Assembly: GCA_030272155.1 (NCBI GenBank) | Contig: CP126191.1 | Coordinates: forward strand, 10,721,001 to 10,785,000 | Length of the DNA: 64,000 nt | Source: Tetradesmus obliquus | Taxonomy: Eukaryota > Chlorophyta > Chlorophyceae > Sphaeropleales > Scenedesmaceae | Direction: 5' to 3' | Shown: positions 1-11,184 of the stretch, one piece after another | Position numbering within the stretch: the stretch's first letter is position 1 | Layout of the letters: every line of letters starts with the position of its first letter | Program-made: the position numbers and the translations under genes | The notes under the pieces: model-generated | Database searches by the model: none | Seen by the model: only the letters and a program-made list of their open reading frames with translations | What the model was told of the DNA's origin: nothing

Positions 1-683
1 TCACATGCATGTGTGTTGTATTCCCAGCTAATTTGGATTTGTTCCTGAACACTGCCAAGCATGCCACTGGACGTTTAACTCTTAACTCACCACTGCTGTT
101 GCAGCTGCTAGCTGAGCACAGCAAGTGTCGTGCACCAGCGGCTGTTGCTGCACCAGGACCCAAGCCAGCCTGGCATGTGCTTAATAAACATCTATAGACG
201 TCACCCAGCTCTTGCAAATTTGCACTGGCACCTATAGACGTCACCCAGCTCTTGCTCAGCCAAGACAGGTTGTTTCCCGTTTGCAGGTGGTGCCCAAGTA
301 TCCTGGCAGCCCTGGTGGGCTCAGCTATGGCGAGCAGGTCAACGCAGCCAAGGCCGCAGCATTAGATTCAGCGCTGGAGCAGCTGCGAGTGCCACTGGCA
401 GGGCTTACGCACATCGCCACCACAGCCATCCCAGGTTCTGTCAAGACCTTTGAAGGCCGTGTCATCAGCAACAATGATGTTGCAGGGCGAAGTGAGGCAA
501 TGATGGCGCTGCTGCAGGCGGGTCAGCCGTACAGCGCAGCACCAGGCGTGCTGGATCAGCTGAAGCAGCAGAAGGTAGATGCCCGCAACAATCTGGCTGA
601 GCTGTTCTGGCTGGCAGTGACGGCGCTGACCAAGGAAGCAGACAAGCTTCGCAAGCAGCACAGGCGACAGCCACAGCAGCAGC

Positions 684-714
<31 letters not shown>

Positions 715-1470
715 CCAGCAGCAGCAGCAGCAGCCACCACCACCACCACCGCCACCGCCGCCGCCGTCGCCGCCGCCGCCACCGCCGCCGCCGCCGCAGC
801 AACAGCAGCAGCAGCAGCAGGAGGAACCACCACCCCTTCCACCCCCACAGCAGCAGCTGCTGCTGCCCGCAGCACCTGCAGCTCCTGTGCTTGCGCCGCT
901 GCTGCCTGCTGCTGCTGCAGCTGCTGCTGCTGCTGCACCAATGCCTATGCCAGCTCAAGAACTGCCAGCGCCGCCCACAAGGCTCCAGTCCCCAGGCACA
1001 CAGCAGCAGCAGCAGCAGCGAATGCCATTGTCGTTGACCTGACGGCTGACAGCTCCTCAGATGACGACGCACCCGCGCCTGGCAGCCGCCCAGCTGAAAG
1101 GGCAGCTGCTGCACACAGCGCCAGGCTGGCAGGCCAGGTAGCGCAGCACGCACGGGCACGGGCGGCTGCAGCAGCAGCTGCAGCAGCAGGAGGAGGAACA
1201 GGACAGAAGCGTGGCGGCGTTGCCAGGCCACTGTACCAGGCAGGTGATGGAGGCACCCCGATAGAAATCAGTGATGATGATGAGCCTGTCACCCCAACAG
1301 GAGCAGCAGCAGCAGCAGCTGCTGCAGCAGCAGGCGGCTCTGCCGCACGTGCTGCAGTACAGCCGCCTGCAGTGCCGAGGAAGCAGCAGCGCTGCAGGAG
1401 CCAGCTGCTCACACAGGCAGAGCCTGCAAGCAAGCGGCTGGCACTGGATCCAGACCTGTTTGACGACTAG
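1..1470 (+). CDS. Gln/Pro/Ala-rich protein with two SUMO-interacting motifs (3' part)
   Basis: The 5' end lies outside the window. An acceptor near 284 opens a clean frame (VVPKYPGSPGG..., up to about 660) that is helical and not low-complexity; I do not recognise the domain. It runs into poly-Gln and poly-Pro. The C-terminal part (about 1018-1470) is in another frame and holds two textbook SUMO-interacting motifs, each followed by acidic residues: IVVDLT then ADSSSDDD (about 1027), and PIEISDDDE (about 1259). It ends in a basic patch (KRLALDPDLFDD) and TAG at 1468-1470. Between the two parts there is an in-frame TAG inside the poly-Gln run (695-697) and a frame change, with no obvious intron. 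So this is either a broken gene, a sequence error in the repeat, or an unseen splice. SIMs bind SUMO non-covalently, which suggests a nuclear regulator; the function is unknown. Confidence 0.45.
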
Positions 1471-2472
1471 GCACCAACTGCATCAGCCTGACACACTCCC
1501 CTTTCAGCCAGGCTAAATGGCTTTGCTGGGATGGCATACCTCAGCAGTAGGTGGTTGTGTTTTCCTCACTCGCGCACTAGGCGAGTAGGCTGCCGTTCTG
1601 CCGCAGGCTGCTGCTGATGCTGTGAGGGAGGGGCATTGACTGATGGGACATTGATTGATGGACAGCCAGCTCAGCTGGCATCGTCAAGTTGACGGCAAAG
1701 CAGCCGCCGTCAGAGCCGAGTCTGCTGTTTGGTGCCAGAATTGTGAACTTGCACCTTCAAGGGCTGGAAAGGAAGCGACTGCAGGATTTGGCCTCTGAGC
1801 CGCTCAGTGGCACTTAGCAGTCCCACTAGACAAATCAAGCAACCAAGCCCCAAGCCTTCTGCAGCAGCAGCATGTTGGTCACTCTTTGGGATGATTGGCA
1901 GCCTCAGACAGCTCATGCTGGAAGTTCTGTTCGTGGTCAGGTGTGGTTCAAAGTTTGAACTTCAAACACTCGTCACTTCAAGTAAAACATAAGCCTGGAG
2001 AGAGACATTGCATGTGTTCTTGAGTTGCAGGCCACACTTGAAACGCTCGTCAATACAAAATGTTGAAAAAGTCGGATCGTTGTGATCTGCTAGCACGGCA
2101 ATCGTACTTGTATTCGGTGTGCCTTGTCGCACAGCCTGGGCCTGCTAGTCTTTGTAGTGCCATAGCTGCCACATTGCCTGTGTAAGACGTGCAGCAACAG
2201 TACCTGTCATCACACAGAAACTCTCCTTCCACCTGGCTGCATTGGCTGGAAGCCCTGCGACCTCTGCTCTCTCCACACTAGGCCAACATGGGTGACAAGG
2301 TACAGCTAAGCTGAAGTCCTGTGCTAGCCCTGCTGTTGCAGCGTTAGACATCCATAGCTCTGCTTCATGTGCAGCATGAAGCCAGCAGCATCTGTAGCAA
2401 CAGCATCAGCAGCACCTCTGCCAGCAGCAGCTCGCACAGCAGCAGCGTCTGCAGCCTCACACTCTGCTGCAT
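1471..2472. other. intergenic stretch, no gene seen
   Basis: No exon-like frame with matching splice sites was found between the first gene and the histidine phosphatase. The open frames here are short and rich in Ala, Cys and Ser from CAG/CTG repeats. It presumably holds the 3' UTR of the first gene and the promoter and 5' UTR of the next. Confidence 0.4.
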
Positions 2473-4637
2473 ATGCTTATGCAGATCGTGCACCTAATGC
2501 GCCATGGGGTGACAGAGATGAACGTGTACCTCTCCACCAACAGATACGGCAGCAAAGGCTTCCGCGACCCGCTGCTGTGAGTGGGGGGTTGGTGCACAAC
2601 AAACCCAGTGTGCTGCATGATGCAGCTGCATATGGTCAAAGCTGCCACAAGCAAGCTGCTGGTGTAGCCACATGTACTGCAGCTAGTCAAAGCAAGAGCG
2701 AGGAAATGACAGCATGGCCAGCTGGCAGCATGTTCCTGTCTCACAGCACGTGCAGCGGATGCGCTCAGCAGCAGCGCCTCTGGGCAGCATGCAGCACATG
2801 GCACAAGCAGCCTGCAGTGCGGGCGCGATGCAAAGAGCATTGCACATGCATGTGCCAGACAAGTTGCTGTGCTGTGCTGCCCCGCAGCTATGACACGCGG
2901 CTGACAGAGAAGGGCAAGCTTGGAGCGATGAGTGCAGCAGCACGCATCCGCAAGCTGAGGCCACAGCCAGAGGTGCGGCTACACTGGGCCCCCAGCTGCA
3001 CCCGACAGTGACGCAGGCGGCAGCAGCGGCAGCAGTGGACGTGCTCATAGCCAGCAGTACCAGGTCATTGTTGTCGCGTCACATCTCAATTTTGGCCCTA
3101 CAGTACAGCTGGAGGTGGATCTATGATGAGTTGTGCGCCATGCTTTACACACGCTGCCTGCTGCGTTCATAAAAGACTTTCATAACCAGAAAGTTACAGG
3201 CAACGGCATTTTCAAAAAAACGTGTTCCTGCTCCTGCGGTGCAGCTGCTGGTGGTGTCGCCCCTGACGCGCGCGCTGCAGACAGCCAGCCTGGCGTTTGG
3301 TGAGCAGCCGGGTTGCCCTGTGCTGGTTGAGTTGCTGTGGAGGGAGCGGCTGTACCTGTCATCAGACGTGGGGCGGCCAGGGCAGCAGCTGGCGCAGGAG
3401 TTCCCACAGTGAGTACATTATTTCGCAATGGCACACACTGCAGGGAAACACCCCACAGACCAGCAGTTAGTGTGCCTGAGCACTGGCAGCAGGAGTTTCC
3501 GCCGTGAGTGGAACATGCCTTGTGTAATTGCAGCCTAGTAGTGCAAAGCTGCTGCTGGCGGGCTGGCGGGCTGTTGCTGCAACGCCGTTGCAGGTGGTGG
3601 CTGTGCTGATGTGAATGTACAGCAGTGCAACTGTTGCTGTTGGCTGTGCTGATGGCTGCGGCTTGTGTTGTAGGGTGTGTGTTTGTGTTGCTTGGTACGC
3701 AGTGTGTGGCAGCCAGCTGCAACATCAAGTTGCGGAGGCAAGTGATACTGGTCTCGCAGATGCTGCCTGTGGATGTACGGCTGATCTGTGTAGCGGGGAG
3801 CTATGCGGACAGCAGCCAAGACAGCTTGAGTTCTGCCAGCAGCGGCTTGGCTGTTGCACACGATAACACTGCGCTGGCCTGCCTGGCTGCCTGCCTGTCC
3901 CTGGCTGTGCTGCAGCTTCGAGTTTGACCACCTGCCAGATGTGTGGTGGCACACAGAGACACCGCATGACTCCTTGGCTATACACGAGGAGCCTGAAGGT
4001 GAGCATGGCTGCCGGCTTCAATGCACTCCAGCTGAGCGTTGAAAAGCAGCAGCGGAGAGCAGCAGCGCGGAGCTGAATATGTTATGTCAACATTTGTTAC
4101 CAGGACACACCAAACAGCACAGACAAACAACAGCAGCTCTGCTGACAACCATGTGACAACCATGTTGACCGCTCAGCAGCCTTGAAGCTAGTGACGGGTT
4201 GGTGTGACACAGACAGCAACAGCCTGGTCTGCTGCACATGCTTACAAACAACTCAACTTCTCAACATTAGTGCGGACGCACAACAGCCAGTGCACGCACA
4301 TGCCGAGCCACATCAATGCAGACTGCATATGCAACGTGACAAGCATGCAGCAGCTGCAGCGCAGGCTGCTGCTCAGCTTCAGGGTAACGTGAGATATAAA
4401 ACATGCACGGGCAAAGATACCAATGACACCACCACACCCTTGCTGCAACCGCATGCAGATGTGTTCAACCAGCGCATGCAGCAGCTGCAGGCCTGGCTGG
4501 CAGCGCGGCCGGAGCGCTGCATCGCGGTGGTCAGCCATTGGGCCTGCCTGCAGGCGCTGACTGGCGACCACTTCAACAACTGCGAGCTGCGCACCACGCG
4601 GGCCTCACAGCTGCAGCTGTCACGCGTGCTGCTGTAA
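2473..4637 (+). CDS. histidine phosphatase (phosphoglycerate mutase-like) family protein
   Basis: Five exons join in phase: 2473-2576, 2888-2972, 3245-3408, 3916-3998 and 4459-4637, giving about 204 residues. Exon 1 has the catalytic RHG motif (HLMRHGVTE, His codon at 2503) followed by STNRYGSKGFRDPLL; exon 2 continues YDTRLTEKGKLGA; exon 3 has VVSPLTRALQTA, the family's second conserved block; exon 5 has VVSHWACLQALTG, the second catalytic His. All introns are GT..AG. The family uses a phospho-histidine intermediate on small phosphorylated metabolites or proteins. This clade (NRYG..GYRDPLL) is common in algae and plants, but its substrate is not known to me. No signal peptide is visible, so it is probably cytosolic. 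The start is the first ATG after an in-frame stop (TAG at about 2392), though a 5' non-coding exon is possible. Confidence 0.85.
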
Positions 4638-5766
4638 CAAGTTGATGCCACACAGCAGGCAGCGCATCATGCTGACCGACTGCCAGTCAAGGGCAGCAAC
4701 GCGACCACGTGGGTGTGCTTTACGCCAAGCTGCTGCAAGGCAGCGTCTGTTTACAGCCTCAAAGTCATCGTATGCAGCAGCCAGCATGGTCTGCGCACTG
4801 TATGGCCACCTTTGTATGCCAGATGTGCTGCAAGGTACATGCAGCGGTAAGTTTGCTGCTGTTGCAGGAGCCCTACCCACTGCAGCATACTATGCAGCAA
4901 TGCCCTGGCCAGCTGACCAATTGCCAGCTTGAGAGGCACTTGCATTGTCACTGAAACACGTGACAGGCAACAAGCCACTGTGATACATGAGCCCAATTGG
5001 CTCGTCATGCGGCAATACTAGTAGCACTTTATTGGATCGGCATCACCACTGCACTGAGCAGCACCATGCATGGGGTGTGCCCAGTGACGCATGATGCACA
5101 ACCATGCGTCTGCTCCCTCGGCTAGCGCGCTGGGTGCACAGCAGCAGGCAGAATGGCTTGCAGCATGACTGGCAGCCACTGCACTGCGGTCGACTGTGAA
5201 GTTCCACCATGCAGCCACAATGTAACAGGCGCACTTCCCACTGTGTTTGCTCTCTGAAGGCTAGCATGCAAGGCACACAGCACTCAATCTGTCAACCACT
5301 TCGCTGGAACATTTTGCATGCAAAATGCAAGTTCTCTGTCGACAACCATCACCACACGAACGTCAATCGGATGCACATCTGGGCTGCACATGCACCAGCG
5401 TGGCATCAACACTCTCCCTACTATGATGTACATGGAATACTACTCAGCGAGCCACTCAACTGCAATATCAGCCACCAACACAATCTGCATACAGTGGCAT
5501 GCAGCAGCATGCCGCCGCAGTGCGCACCCAATGCCGCAGCAACTAGCTGTTAAAGAACGAATTCAGACACCCAATGAGCCCTGAGGACTACGGTGGATGC
5601 GTCACTGCGCATTTCAAGCAAGTTGCCGTTTTGGAAACAGCTGCTTTCAGCACTGAATGCATGCAGCCGACCCCTCCGACTTGCCCTGCATCCCATGCCA
5701 CAAAGCTGTGCAACGAGTGCAGCCTTGCGCTTTTGGGACCCCACAAATACAATTCAGACTGCGCCA
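4638..5766. other. intergenic region between two convergent genes
   Basis: The histidine phosphatase (+) and the plastid membrane protein (-) converge on this stretch. No frame with a believable protein or splice sites was seen. The sequence is rich in GCA/TGC words like the rest of the window's non-coding DNA. Confidence 0.4.
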
Positions 5767-7438
5767 TCACTCGTCGCCTTTGAATGGCCGGAAGGCCTGC
5801 CAGCCGTACACCTTGGCTGTCAGCAGGCACGACACCAGCACCACCGCCTGGTTCGTCAGGTTGGTGTCAATCCCATTGTACTGCCCTGCCAATGCAACCA
5901 CACCCACCGCAAGCGACACAGCGCCGCAGGCCCCATTCAGTGCCCTGAAGGTGCTGCCGCCCAGCCTGCCCCTGTCGTCAGCATCCAGCAGCAGCCACAC
6001 CAGGGCCCCGTACAGCAGCGTGCCCACCCCAACCAGGTCCTTGGCCAGCAGCGTGCTGCCGCTGATGTCGCCGGCCTGGCAAGAACAGCAGCAGCAATAG
6101 CAGAGGAAGCAGCAGCGGCGTAGTTACCTTGGCATAAAGATAGCAGCACTCTGGTGAGACAGTGCACTGGGGATGAATGCCGCATCCATCCAAAGAGTGT
6201 TGCCTGCTGCTGTCTTCAGTTTCTGCAACTGCCTGCTAACCTTTGTGCAGCTATCCAACTGCCACTGCCAGCACCCACACACTAGTCACATACTGCCGGT
6301 GGCAAACCAGAAACACAACAAAACAGTACACTCACCACGGTGGGTAGGATGGGCCCTCCCAGCAGTGCCAGCCCCAGCACCAGGCACTCCCAGAAGCTCA
6401 GGCTGTAGAAGGCACCCGTCAGGCCCCTGCCTGCCCTGAAGGTGGCCTTCAGGCCATCACCCACACCGGCTGCAATCTCTGCAACATCCGTGCTGCCGCC
6501 GCTGCGTAAGTAAGTTGGGATGTAGGTGCTGACTGCGCTGGCGGTTAGCAGTGCGGCAGCTGCAGCAGCGGGCGCGGCGGAGAGCTCGCCGCTGACTGCG
6601 CCTTGCAGGAACGGTACTGTTGAGCCGAGGCTGAAGAGGGCAAGGAAGGCGTTGAGGCGCTGGTAGGTGGGTGAGGAGAGGTTGCCTGCGTCTGCTGCTT
6701 GGGAGAGGCGGTAGGCGGCTGTCGCCACCAGCAGCCAGTACACGCCGTACACCTGGATGAATGAGGAGTGATGCAGATGACATGGTTGATTTAGGGAAAC
6801 ACATGCAACCTTGGAGTACATCTATTATTATTATAATATACAGAATATTATCAGGTTCAGGCAGCAGATGTTACTCTGCAGGGGCACCTAACAGTGCAAG
6901 TGCACCTGGTGTACTGCGGACATTGTGGTGTCCAGAGGGCGGTGCTGTGGGCAATGCAAGGATACTGCCAACTGCATCAGAGCTGCTGCTATCCAAAAAA
7001 TATTCTGCAGCAATCAAATGCTATGTGTAAACACGCTGCAACCACAGCTCTTGATGGCACCATTAGCCACAGCACTACAGCCACTGCATTGCTACAACCA
7101 GCAGCAAGTGCCCGAAAGGCCAAAGTGCCCACCTCGCAAGACGTCAGCGTCACATCCACCACATCGCGGCTGCCAAGCAGCTCCCAGACTGTTTGAGGTG
7201 CGAGCGTCAAGGCTGAGCCTACTAGTGCTGAGAAGCCGGCCAAGCCCAAATACTGGGTGCTGCCTGCTACTGCTGCTTCTGGCTCCGGCTGGATGAGCTT
7301 TGATGAGCGCTTATTTCCAATGCGTGAAGTCTTTGTCGTCTTAGCAGCTGCTCTGAAAGCGCACAGAGGCTTGCAAACAGTTGAGCGAGAGCGAGGAAGA
7401 GCGTTGAGTCCGGTGTTGGAGGGCAGCAGCGCCATCAT
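5767..7438 (-). CDS. plastid-targeted multi-pass membrane protein, function unknown
   Basis: Three exons on the minus strand, 7438-7133, 6752-6336 and 6075-5767, all phase 0, give about 343 residues. The first 45 residues are rich in Ser, Ala, Arg and Lys and almost free of acidic residues, like a chloroplast transit peptide. The rest has about eight hydrophobic helices, for example YLGLAGFSALVGSALTLA, VYWLLVATAAYRL, NAFLALFSLGSTVPFL, ECLVLGLALLGGPILP, LLYGALVWLLLD, GAVSLAVGVVALA and AVVLVSCLLTAKVYG. The protein ends WQAFRPFKGDE. Donors are GTGGGC and GTGAGT. I do not recognise the family; a thylakoid or envelope membrane location is an inference from the transit peptide and the helices. Little Gln-rich sequence is present, unlike most genes here. 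Confidence 0.75.
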
Positions 7439-8041
7439 GGCAGCAAACGGCGATTAACAGGCGATGTTGATGATAGCTTAGTTCTGCAAATGGCTGCTCG
7501 TACGCACCCCGTGTGCATCACTTCACCAGGGGTGAACAGTTGTGTGGTGCGCACCGCAGTGCGAAGTTGGAAAGACGTATGTCACAAGCACAAGAATAAG
7601 GTTCAGGCCTAGCTGTGCAGCTTCAATGAATGCTGAAAGTAACCATTTTGACCAGCCAAGCTGGCTGCTACCCCTGTTGGGTCAGCACATCAGCCTGAGG
7701 AGCACACCAGCACCCTGCACGCCCAAAGGCAGCTGACAGTGGTGCGCGTGATGAACCATGCCAAATCACGAGAGCCGCAACAGATGCCAAACTTCTGCAA
7801 GCCTGATAACCACCATGAGCATGTGTGACCGACAACAGCATAACGGTAAGCAACACCAGCTGGCTGTGTGGCAGGCCCAGCCTGGCCCTGGCGGGCAACT
7901 GCCCAGGCAAATACTGCACGCCTTTTCCATAGGCTCTCGCTGACAAACAATCGGCACCAAATGCCGTTAAGAATGCAGGCCACAAGGACCAGGTCTTGTA
8001 AATACAGAACATAGCACGGTACCACAGTGGCCAGCACCCAG
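7439..8041. other. intergenic spacer between two minus-strand genes
   Basis: This lies upstream of the plastid membrane protein and downstream of the LYR gene. It should hold the promoter of the former and the 3' UTR of the latter. No coding exon was recognised. Confidence 0.35.
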
Positions 8042-9166
8042 CTACCGTCCAGCTTCGCTGCTTTGTGAATGTTGGTAGGCTGCTGCCTCCAGCCCACTGC
8101 CGCAGACAGCAGCGGCAACCGCACGCCTCGCACCGCCTACGCCAGCTGGCTGCTGCTCCTGGCGCCCGCCTGCTGCCCCAGCTGCCTGCTGCTGCACATC
8201 TTCCTGCGGTTGGAGCGCTGCTTGCGGCTCCTGCTGTGCCTGCTGCTGCTGCTGCTGCTGCTGCTGCAGCGGCTCACTGCTGGCTGCTGCTGCTGATTGC
8301 TGCCCCACATCTGGCAGTGCGAAGCCCACGCGTGCTGCTGTCTTTGCCACCATCTCCTTGTTGCGCGCGTCAGCGTCCACGCCCAGGTTGTAGCCCAGCA
8401 GCAGCTCCTGCAGGCACAGATTGAAGTTGCAGGAAGCACACTTTGTAAGAGCACAATGCAATGAGATGAGAAAGGGATATTACATGTGGGTCCTCGCACC
8501 ATCTAATGCTGACAAAGATGCCTCAAAGGGGCCCTCGCCACCTTGGCTGCAAGTCTTGAAGATCAGATGTTGTTGAGCGCAAGCAGGATGGGGTGGCAGG
8601 GTGGCAGGGTGGCAGGGTGGCAGCAAACATGATGAATGCAGCTGGCAGAGCAAGGAAGACACTGGCATCGTTATGAACATGTGCACACAGTCTGCATGCT
8701 TTGGAGGTGTTGAACAGTAATGTATCAGTGTTAGAGTAGCACAGCACCCATGGGGCATGCGGCGCTCGATTACTGCTGCAAGGAGCTGCAGGCGATAAAT
8801 GCTATGCACCAAAACTCGTAACAGCTGTGTGGCACGAGCTATGCCAGCTGCTAGCAGCACGAGCACTGCATGCATTGGTGCAGTCAGCAACACTTAGTGA
8901 CCCAGCTGCAGCCCTGCCATACAGCACAGCACAGCAGCCTGCTGTTGTTACAGAGCACCCACCTGGTGGTGTGCTACGTTGTTGATGAGGTCTGCATACT
9001 CCTGTGCCAGCAGCACCATCTGCTGCTGCTGTGCTGCATCCTGCAGGCCCGCATTGTCTCGAAACTGCTGCAGGATGTGCTGCCTCCACTGCTGGTTGCC
9101 TGCCACTGATGTCACATGGCGGTCTACCGAGCGAAGCAGCAGCCGCAAGGCTGACTTAGCACTCAT
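8042..9166 (-). CDS. LYR-motif mitochondrial assembly factor (LYRM7/MZM1-like)
   Basis: Two exons, 9166-8963 and 8407-8042, join in phase 0. Exon 1 begins MSAKSALRLLLRSVDRHV, a slightly altered LYR start, then QFRDNAGLQD and the helix YADLINNVAHHQ. Exon 2 starts ELLLGYNLGVDADARNKEMV and AARVGFALPDVG, then runs into a Gln-rich tail of about 85 residues ending in TAG. The layout (LYR helix, IRxxFR-like helix, then a LL..YN segment) fits small LYR proteins such as LYRM7/MZM1, which guard the Rieske Fe-S subunit before complex III assembly. The frame is open upstream to an ATG at 9307, adding a Gln-rich leader; I prefer 9166 because family members start just before the LYR. The poly-Gln tail is unusual, and the true stop could lie on an unseen exon. 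Family-level confidence is moderate. Confidence 0.6.
8590..8624. repeat. 9-bp tandem repeat in the LYR gene intron
   Basis: About four copies of the unit GGTGGCAGG lie head to tail in the intron of the LYR-motif gene. Confidence 0.8.
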
Positions 9167-9634
9167 GTTGTGTAAGTTTAAGTTGTGGGACTGCGGTGCT
9201 GCAGGGTCTGAGCAGCTGCTGGTCGAGAGGTGCCAGCTGGACTGCTGCTGCTGCTGCTGCTTAGGGCGAGTGTTCAATCTACTGGCACTTGATCGCGCGC
9301 ATTCCACCTCATATACCGATGAATGCTGGACGGGGTACTTCGGTTACTAATCGAACCAGTGTCATCGCAGCAAACGCAGCATAAGCCCCAAAAGTGACAA
9401 GCCCAGGTTGGATACACACGAGCAGCAGCTCTGCTGCACTCCGTTCCTTGACACATTGTTGTGTGCAACTAAGATTTGTCAGTACGCCGTGTCCTACAGA
9501 TCAAGTATCACCTGCCTGCTATTGCTACTGCCAGACACTGCTGTACTAGCTGCGCTGCTGCTGCTGCTGCCGCCGTCCTACTTGTGCATCCCACCAGCAA
9601 TTCATAGCAGCTGCCAGGCACAGCGGGCAATACA

Positions 9635-11184
9635 ATGTCCCACATTCTGCGGCGGTTAGGGGAGGCAGCGCTGCAGTTCAGGAAGGTTGGGGGCTCCAAG
9701 TTCCTGCCCCCAATCATCTCACGCAGGCGGGCCATGGTGCTGCGCAAGGAGTGGCTAGCAGAGGGCAAGTGAGTGGCCAGCTGCAAGCAATGATTATTTA
9801 TAATGAACTGCAGCAGCACTAGCAGCATGAGCAGGGGTTTGGCAGTAGCAATGCAGGAAGCGTGCTTCTGCATGCTTGTCAGCACAACAGCAGCAGGTCC
9901 TGCCTGGGCGGTGGTAATCAGCAAAGCAGTCAGCGGCTGTCACATCCCTGTTTTGAAGCGGTGAACGCGGAAGCAACGGCGTTTCAGTTAGTGGCTTATC
10001 TCGTCGCTGCAGCTCACCCTGGCAGCGGTCAGACACAGCTGGCTGTGGTTCAGCATTAGCGCTGCGCTGACAGCAACAAGAAACTGGCACGGCCCTAGGC
10101 CGCTGCTCTAGCACCATTGCGCAGCCAATGACACGCGCCGCTCAGCAGCTGGCCACCACTGTACACACACTTACTACTGTGCAGCCCCCATCATCACCAG
10201 GAAGGTGCAGCAAGACAATGCTCACCCATGCCTGCGCCACCCTGCTGCATGCCACACACTTTGCCAGGGAGTGGCCGTACGAGCACAGCGTGCCAGGCAA
10301 GCCAAAGACCACCAGTAAAGTGCAGCAACACAATGTTCATTGCTTACTGTGCCACCCTGCTGTGCGCCACGCAACCTGTTGCCAGGGAGTGGCCGTACGA
10401 GCACATCGTGCCGGGCAAGCCAAAGAACGAGCAGCCGTATAACAACGGCAAGCAGCGCGGCCACAAGCGCTTTGCTGAGCAGGCGGAGCGGCAGCAGAAG
10501 ATTGACGCAGCCATGGCCAAGATGCCGCAGATGATTGCAGACTACAGGGTGAGATGATGGCGGGTGGCTTTGTACGAATAGATGACAGTGTATGGATGTG
10601 GTCACTACACCTGACGAATCACAAAGTTGGTCAAAGGTGATGCCGCTGCAGCAGTGTGGGTTTGCGGCTGTGCAGGGCGTAGGTGTGCAGCTGGATGAGG
10701 CAGTGGGGTGTGGCTGGCTGCAGCAGCAGACGAGCAGCACATGGCAAGCAAAAGGCACAAGGATATGGCTTGCTGCTGAAGGCACGATTGCCTGAGAACC
10801 ATCGTTACAGCCAGGCTTTCCAAACTGTTGCACAAACCAAGGCTAGCATGCAGATGGAGCGGCAGGGCGTGGATGCTGCTTGCGCAGACAGCACAGCTAA
10901 CAGGACTGTGGGGCCCAAATGCAGGAGATCGTCACCGTGCAGTAGAGCGCTGATGTGCCTGTTCTGGCAAGCGCTACTGCACAAACCGGCAGTACAACAC
11001 CACTCCCGTCGGCCTGATGTTGCCTGCTGCTGCTGCTGCTGCTGTTGCTGCTGCTGTTGTGTCGTGTCCCTGTGTGTGTGGCCTGCAGGCGTCGCGGCGC
11101 ATCCCCTGGGACGCTGTGAGCCCTGCTGACAAGCTGCTGCTGACTGTGCGGCAGATACGGGAGAAGTACGTCTACAAAAAGTGA
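9635..11184 (+). CDS. small basic protein, possible mitochondrial ribosomal protein mL59
   Basis: Three exons, 9635-9768, 10386-10548 and 11089-11184, join in phase to about 130 residues. The start MSHILRRLGEAALQF is followed by LPPIISRRRAMVLRKEWLAE, then KEWPYEHIVPGKPKNEQPYN with a Lys/Arg-rich helix, KMPQMIADYRASRRIPWD and the end REKYVYKK. The protein is short, strongly basic and conserved-looking, with an amphipathic N-terminus that could serve as a mitochondrial presequence. I tentatively relate it to the mL59 family of the mitochondrial large subunit; this rests on general layout only and needs a profile search. The last codons are followed by GTGAGT, so a further exon is possible. Intron 1 holds a decoy copy of the start of exon 2 (see the repeat at 10204). 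Confidence 0.55.
10204..10427 (+). repeat. tandem duplication spanning the intron 1/exon 2 junction
   Basis: Two imperfect copies of about 105 bp (10204-10306 and 10321-10427) carry the end of intron 1, the acceptor TTGCCAG and the first about 40 bases of exon 2 (GGAGTGGCCGTACGAGCAC). The upstream copy could form a 47-nt exon, 10268-10314, ending at a GTAAAG donor, but this would shift the frame, so it is probably a decoy. Confidence 0.85.

Noticed and set aside
695-697. TAG as a Gln codon (code change as in some ulvophyte algae)
   Set aside because: TAG ends several clean C-termini here (1470, 40096, 55209, 62337), so it is a normal stop.
368-1231. Long minus-strand frames rich in Leu, Arg, Trp and Ala opposite the poly-Gln/Pro gene
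   Set aside because: They are the reverse reading of CAG and CCG repeats; the plus strand has the meaningful motifs (two SIMs).
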